Shown here piece by piece: positions 60,079 to 63,234 of a stretch of DNA of 63,234 nucleotides. Position 1 is the first letter of the stretch; the number at the start of each line of letters is the position of its first letter. The DNA lies in NCBI GenBank assembly GCA_947259095.1, contig CAMYLA010000012.1:1-63234 (forward strand), written 5' to 3'. The translations under genes were made by a program, and so were the position numbers. The notes under the pieces were generated by a model. The model saw only the letters and a list, made by a program, of their open reading frames with translations, ran no database searches and was not told where the DNA came from. The stretch comes from an uncultured Acidimicrobiaceae bacterium (GTDB lineage Bacteria; Actinomycetota; Acidimicrobiia; Acidimicrobiales; SZUA-35).

Positions 60079-61116
60079 GTGTTGACCTGCACCTGGGCCC
60101 CGACGGCCACCGCCGGCCCCGACCTGACCGGGTCGGGCCGCCGGGGTCGACTCGGGGAGCGGAAGGGCGCCGATCTGGTCGGTCGGCTCGAGGACCCGGT
60201 GTTGCGGGCCGAGGCGCTCGGTATCGATCACCTGCTGGTGGCCCAGCGATGGTGGGGGACCGGCCGGGAGATCGAGGGCAGCAGCTACGACTGTATGGCC
60301 ATGACCGCCTGGTACGCGGCAAGGACCGAGCGGATCGGCCTGATCACCGCAATCCACCCCGGCTTCTTCCTCCCGGCAGCGGTGGCCAAGTGGGGTGCGA
60401 CGCTCGACCGGCTGACCGAAGGCCGCTGGTCGATCAACGTGACGACCGGCTGGCATCTCGACGAGTTCGCCATGTTCGGCGTCGACCAGCCCGGTCACGA
60501 TCGGCGCTACGACCGGTCGACGGAGTTCATCGAGGTGTTGCGGCTGGCCTGGACCGGGCGCCCGGTGGACTTCGAGGGTGAGTTCTACCGGGTCGAGAAC
60601 CTGCGCATCGATCCACCACCGCTCTCCCATGCCCTCACCGTGTTCCAGGGCGGACAATCCGATGCCGCTCGCGACATGGCCGCCGGTCATGGCGACTGGA
60701 TGTTCCTCAACGGCGGCCCGGTGTCGAAGATCAGCGCGATCATCGACGATGTCCGAGCCCGGGCCGAGCGGGCCGGGAGGACGGTGCGGTTTGCGCTCTA
60801 CGGGATTCCCCTGTGCCGGGCGACCGACGCTGAGGCGTGGGCCGAGGTCGATCGAATGGTCGCCGCAGTCGACCCGTCGATCGTCGAGGCACGGCGGCGG
60901 CGGGTGGCCGGTGCCGAAGGCATGTGGGAACGCAGCGACGATGCGTTGACCATGCTGGATTCGAACGAGGGCTATGCCACCCGACTGATCGGCAGCCCCG
61001 AGACGATCGTCGGGCAACTCACCCTGTTGCGTGAGGCAGGCGTCGAACTGCTCCACACGACCCTCGGCGACGAACTGTTCGAGGCCGAGGTGCTGCCGGC
61101 GCTGCCCGGGCTGTGA
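60079..61116 (+). CDS. LLM class flavin-dependent monooxygenase (SsuD-like)
   Basis: The 345-residue protein belongs to the luciferase superfamily: TERIGLITAIHPGFFLPAAVAKWGATLDRLTEGRWSINVTTGWHLDEFAMFGVD is the core of the SsuD/dimethylsulfone monooxygenase branch, which uses reduced FMN rather than F420 in characterised cases. The exact cofactor cannot be told. The N-terminus (1-20) is odd and the GTG at 60079 lacks a ribosome site, so the true start is unsure. The 251 nt between it and the divergent fadB-type gene hold no gene that I see. Confidence 0.85.
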   Translation: MLTCTWAPTATAGPDLTGSGRRGRLGERKGADLVGRLEDPVLRAEALGIDHLLVAQRWWGTGREIEGSSYDCMAMTAWYAARTERIGLITAIHPGFFLPAAVAKWGATLDRLTEGRWSINVTTGWHLDEFAMFGVDQPGHDRRYDRSTEFIEVLRLAWTGRPVDFEGEFYRVENLRIDPPPLSHALTVFQGGQSDAARDMAAGHGDWMFLNGGPVSKISAIIDDVRARAERAGRTVRFALYGIPLCRATDAEAWAEVDRMVAAVDPSIVEARRRRVAGAEGMWERSDDALTMLDSNEGYATRLIGSPETIVGQLTLLREAGVELLHTTLGDELFEAEVLPALPGL

Positions 61117-61172
61117 TCGGTGCGGTGGCAATCGGCCCGGAGGTCGACTTCCGCCGACAAAACGGTCGACAC

Positions 61173-61178
61173 TAGGCT
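61173..61178 (+). promoter_or_regulatory. -10 box, leaderless start
   Basis: TAGGCT ends 6 nt before ATG 61185 of the amidohydrolase, with no Shine-Dalgarno, and fits the leaderless pattern seen elsewhere in the window. Confidence 0.5.
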
Positions 61179-61184
61179 CGGGCC

Positions 61185-62387
61185 ATGAGCACCCACCAGA
61201 CAGACGGAACCACCACCGGCGACCTGGTGGCTGGCTTGAAGGTGATCGACACCGACACCCACTGGTCCGAACCCTACGATCTGTGGACGTCGCGGGCGCC
61301 GTCGCGCTACGTCGACCGGGTGCCGAGGATGGTGGAGCGCAACGGTCGCCGGCGCTGGTGGTTCGATGGTGACATCGCCATCGGCCTGCCGATCGCCTCC
61401 AGCGTGATCGACCCGGAGGGAACCAAGATCACCGGCACCGCGTTCTTCGAGATGGACAACGAGATGGTCCACCGGGCCAGCTTCGAACCCGAGGCCAGGG
61501 TGGCGATGATGGACACCCTCGGCATCCACGCCCAGATCATGTATCCCAATGTGGCCGGTTTCGGCAACCAGAACTTCCTCAAGTCACCAGATGACATGCT
61601 GCGGCTGGTCAGTGTGCAGATCTACAACGACGCCCTGGCCGAGTTCCAGGATGCCACCGGCCAACGGGTCTTCGGTATGGCGCTGCTCCCCTGGTGGGAC
61701 CTCGAGGCCGCGGCGGCCGAGATCCAGCGGGTCGCCGACAACGGTCTGCGGGGCATCGTGACCTGCAGCAACCCCGAAGAGGCGGGACTGCCCGACATGG
61801 GCCAACCGGCCTGGGATCCGATCTGGGACCTGTGCTCGAACCTGGCCATGCCGGTGAACTTCCACATCGGCTCCTCCAAGGGCAACCTCGACTTCTTCGG
61901 CAAGGCGCCGTGGCCGTCGTTCGGCGCGGAACGCAAGCTGGCGGTCGGCTCGGCCAATCTGTTCCTCGGCAATGCGAGAGTGATCGGCAACATGATCTAC
62001 TCCGGTGTGCCGGAGCGGTTCCCCGACCTTCGTTTCGTCTCGGTTGAGAGCGGGATCGGCTGGCTGCCGTTCTTCCTGGAATCGCTCGATCATCAACTGC
62101 TGGAGACCGCCCCGAACGAGCTGGCCGACCTGACCATGGCACCGTCGGACTACTTCCGGCGTCAGTTCCTTGGCACGTTCTGGTTCGAGTCGGCCATGGT
62201 GGCGGCGGCCATCGACTTCCTGGGACCACAGAGCGTGATGTTCGAGACCGACTTCCCCCATCCGACCTGTCTCTACCCTCGCGACGACGCCCGGTTGTCC
62301 AAGACGCTGGCCGGGCTGGAACCGGAAGTGGTCCAACGGATCATGCAGGACAATGCGGCCGAGCTCTACCGGATCGACGTGTCCTGA
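61185..62387 (+). CDS. Amidohydrolase family protein (ACMSD-like)
   Basis: The 400-residue metal-dependent hydrolase has the early metal motif VIDTDTHWSEP (about 21-31), where D-x-H replaces the more usual H-x-H. It continues with MPVNFHIGSSKG, the barrel-ligand His, and VMFETDFPHPT near the C-terminus. The layout is that of the amidohydrolase_2 branch (ACMSD, gamma-resorcylate decarboxylase). It may decarboxylate or hydrolyse an aromatic or amide substrate. It lies between an LLM enzyme gene and a CoA-transferase gene on the same strand and could belong to one pathway. Confidence 0.9.
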   Translation: MSTHQTDGTTTGDLVAGLKVIDTDTHWSEPYDLWTSRAPSRYVDRVPRMVERNGRRRWWFDGDIAIGLPIASSVIDPEGTKITGTAFFEMDNEMVHRASFEPEARVAMMDTLGIHAQIMYPNVAGFGNQNFLKSPDDMLRLVSVQIYNDALAEFQDATGQRVFGMALLPWWDLEAAAAEIQRVADNGLRGIVTCSNPEEAGLPDMGQPAWDPIWDLCSNLAMPVNFHIGSSKGNLDFFGKAPWPSFGAERKLAVGSANLFLGNARVIGNMIYSGVPERFPDLRFVSVESGIGWLPFFLESLDHQLLETAPNELADLTMAPSDYFRRQFLGTFWFESAMVAAAIDFLGPQSVMFETDFPHPTCLYPRDDARLSKTLAGLEPEVVQRIMQDNAAELYRIDVS

Positions 62388-62414
62388 TTTGGCCGCCATG
62401 AGGGGCCACCGGTA

Positions 62415-63234
62415 GTGCCGGCCGGCGAGCCGGGCTCGGGCCACGACGGCCCTCGATCTCCACTCGATGGCCTCCGGGTCCTCGAGGTGGCCAACATGAT
62501 CGCCGCCCCGGCGGCGGGAGCGATCATGGCCGACATGGGGGCCACGGTGATCAAGGTCGAACCGAGATCCGGCGACATCCTCCGGCGGGCCGAGCGCACA
62601 ACGGCGGCCGGGGTGGACCCCTGGTTCGAGCTCGACAACCGCGGCAAGCGCAGCCTGGCCCTCGACCTCGGCCGCCCGGAAGCGCTCGACATCATCCACC
62701 GACTCGCCGCCGAGGCCGATGTCTTCCTGACAAACCTCACCGCCGAGCGTCAGCGGCGATTCGCCTTGACCGCAGCCGACATCCACCGGGTGGCCCCGAC
62801 GGTGGTCCACACCTCGCTCACCGGGTACGGCACCGAGGGGCCCGATGCCGGCCGCCTTGCCTACGACATGACCGCATTCTTCGCCCGCGGCGGCGTCCAG
62901 GCCCTGGTGGCCGAGCCCGGGGCTGCACCGTCTGCGTTCCGTCCCGGTCAGGGCGACCACACCTCGTCGCTCTCGCTGTTGGCCGCGGTGCTGGCTGCGC
63001 TTCGACTGCGGGACCGGACCGGTGAAGGGCAGGTGGTCGAGGTGGCCCTCCTCCATGTGGCGGCGTGGACGATCGCCAGCGACCTGGCGGGCACCCTGGC
63101 CACCGGCGCCGACCCGGTTCGGGTGCCACGGCACCGCTGGCCAACCCCGCTGACCTGCCGATTCCGCTGCGCCGACGATCGATGGGTGGCGCTGTGCATG
63201 CCCGGCCCGAAGGACTTCTTCCCCGCCTTCGCCG
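62415..63234 (+). CDS. CaiB/BaiF family CoA-transferase (3' truncated by window edge)
   Basis: The reading frame from GTG 62415 is open to the end of the window (273 residues) and begins LDGLRVLEVANMIAAPAAGAIMADMGATVIKVEPRSGD, the N-terminus of class III CoA-transferases. The catalytic Asp lies in GRLAYDMTAFFARGG, followed by GQGDHTSSLSLLAAVLAALRLRD and EGQVVEVALLHV. The enzyme moves CoA between carboxylic acids, here probably to activate a substrate for the acyl-CoA enzymes of the region. The stop lies beyond the window. It starts 27 nt after the amidohydrolase gene. Confidence 0.9.
   Translation, partial: MPAGEPGSGHDGPRSPLDGLRVLEVANMIAAPAAGAIMADMGATVIKVEPRSGDILRRAERTTAAGVDPWFELDNRGKRSLALDLGRPEALDIIHRLAAEADVFLTNLTAERQRRFALTAADIHRVAPTVVHTSLTGYGTEGPDAGRLAYDMTAFFARGGVQALVAEPGAAPSAFRPGQGDHTSSLSLLAAVLAALRLRDRTGEGQVVEVALLHVAAWTIASDLAGTLATGADPVRVPRHRWPTPLTCRFRCADDRWVALCMPGPKDFFPAFA

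Overview
The window reads as a piece of chromosome from an uncultured, high-GC Actinomycetota, most likely class Acidimicrobiia. The grounds are a mycothione reductase and an LmbE/PIG-L deacetylase (mycothiol-type chemistry), eight luciferase-like enzymes of the F420-dependent class, an SCO6745-family protein, an Rpf-like resuscitation protein, and several leaderless start sites (a TANNNT box 6-9 nt before the start codon with no Shine-Dalgarno). No phage, insertion sequence, CRISPR array, rRNA or tRNA was recognised, and no stretch over 300 nt lacks a gene or gene relic.

Layout. 1-6100: end of an alcohol dehydrogenase, an Hsp20, a PBP4-type carboxypeptidase without export signal, a LON-domain protein, three tiny membrane or basic proteins, then a tightly overlapping tRNA-modification operon (sulfur carrier, TtuA-like thiolase, TrmI m1A58 methyltransferase). 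6100-22200: housekeeping and stress genes (pantothenate kinase, NUDIX, LytR_C, aminotransferase, mycothione reductase, J-domain protein) mixed with acyl-CoA and F420-type catabolic genes. 22200-37800: catabolic genes (SDRs, LLM enzymes, esterases, P450, thioesterase) with a 49-codon hidden gene, a 21-bp tandem repeat over a start codon and a broken SDR. 37929-42618: a five-gene minus-strand operon (SDR, LLM enzyme, MerB-like protein, quinone oxidoreductase, aminoglycoside-phosphotransferase-fold kinase). 42700-56500: Rpf-like factor with a structured leader, acyl-CoA dehydrogenase, FAD oxidase, copper amine oxidase, DUF2461 relic, a kinase-LLM fusion, RIO kinase. 56600-63234: rhomboid protease, thioesterase, bifunctional beta-oxidation enzyme, LLM monooxygenase, amidohydrolase and the start of a CoA-transferase.

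The most striking item is at 39771-40454. What looks like two unrelated small ORFs is one continuous reading frame of 227 codons interrupted by exactly two TGA codons. Aligned by eye with organomercurial lyase MerB, the two TGAs (codons 88 and 153) fall at or within one residue of the catalytic Cys96 and Cys159, Glu91 falls on Asp99, and Cys110 on the structural Cys117. Each TGA is followed at the correct distance by a hairpin of bacterial SECIS form; the second has the GGUC apical loop of E. coli fdhF. I interpret this as a MerB-like protein with two selenocysteines.

Functionally the window is dominated by degradation of CoA-activated acids, alcohols and amines. Two acyl-CoA dehydrogenases, an enoyl-CoA hydratase, a bifunctional hydratase/dehydrogenase, three thioesterases, a CoA-transferase and several SDRs could form beta-oxidation-like routes. 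The LLM enzymes, P450, amine oxidase and FAD oxidase would open less common substrates. Four gene remnants (MBL-fold, SDR, DUF2461, and a carboxypeptidase lacking its export signal) point to frequent small deletions in this catabolic background.
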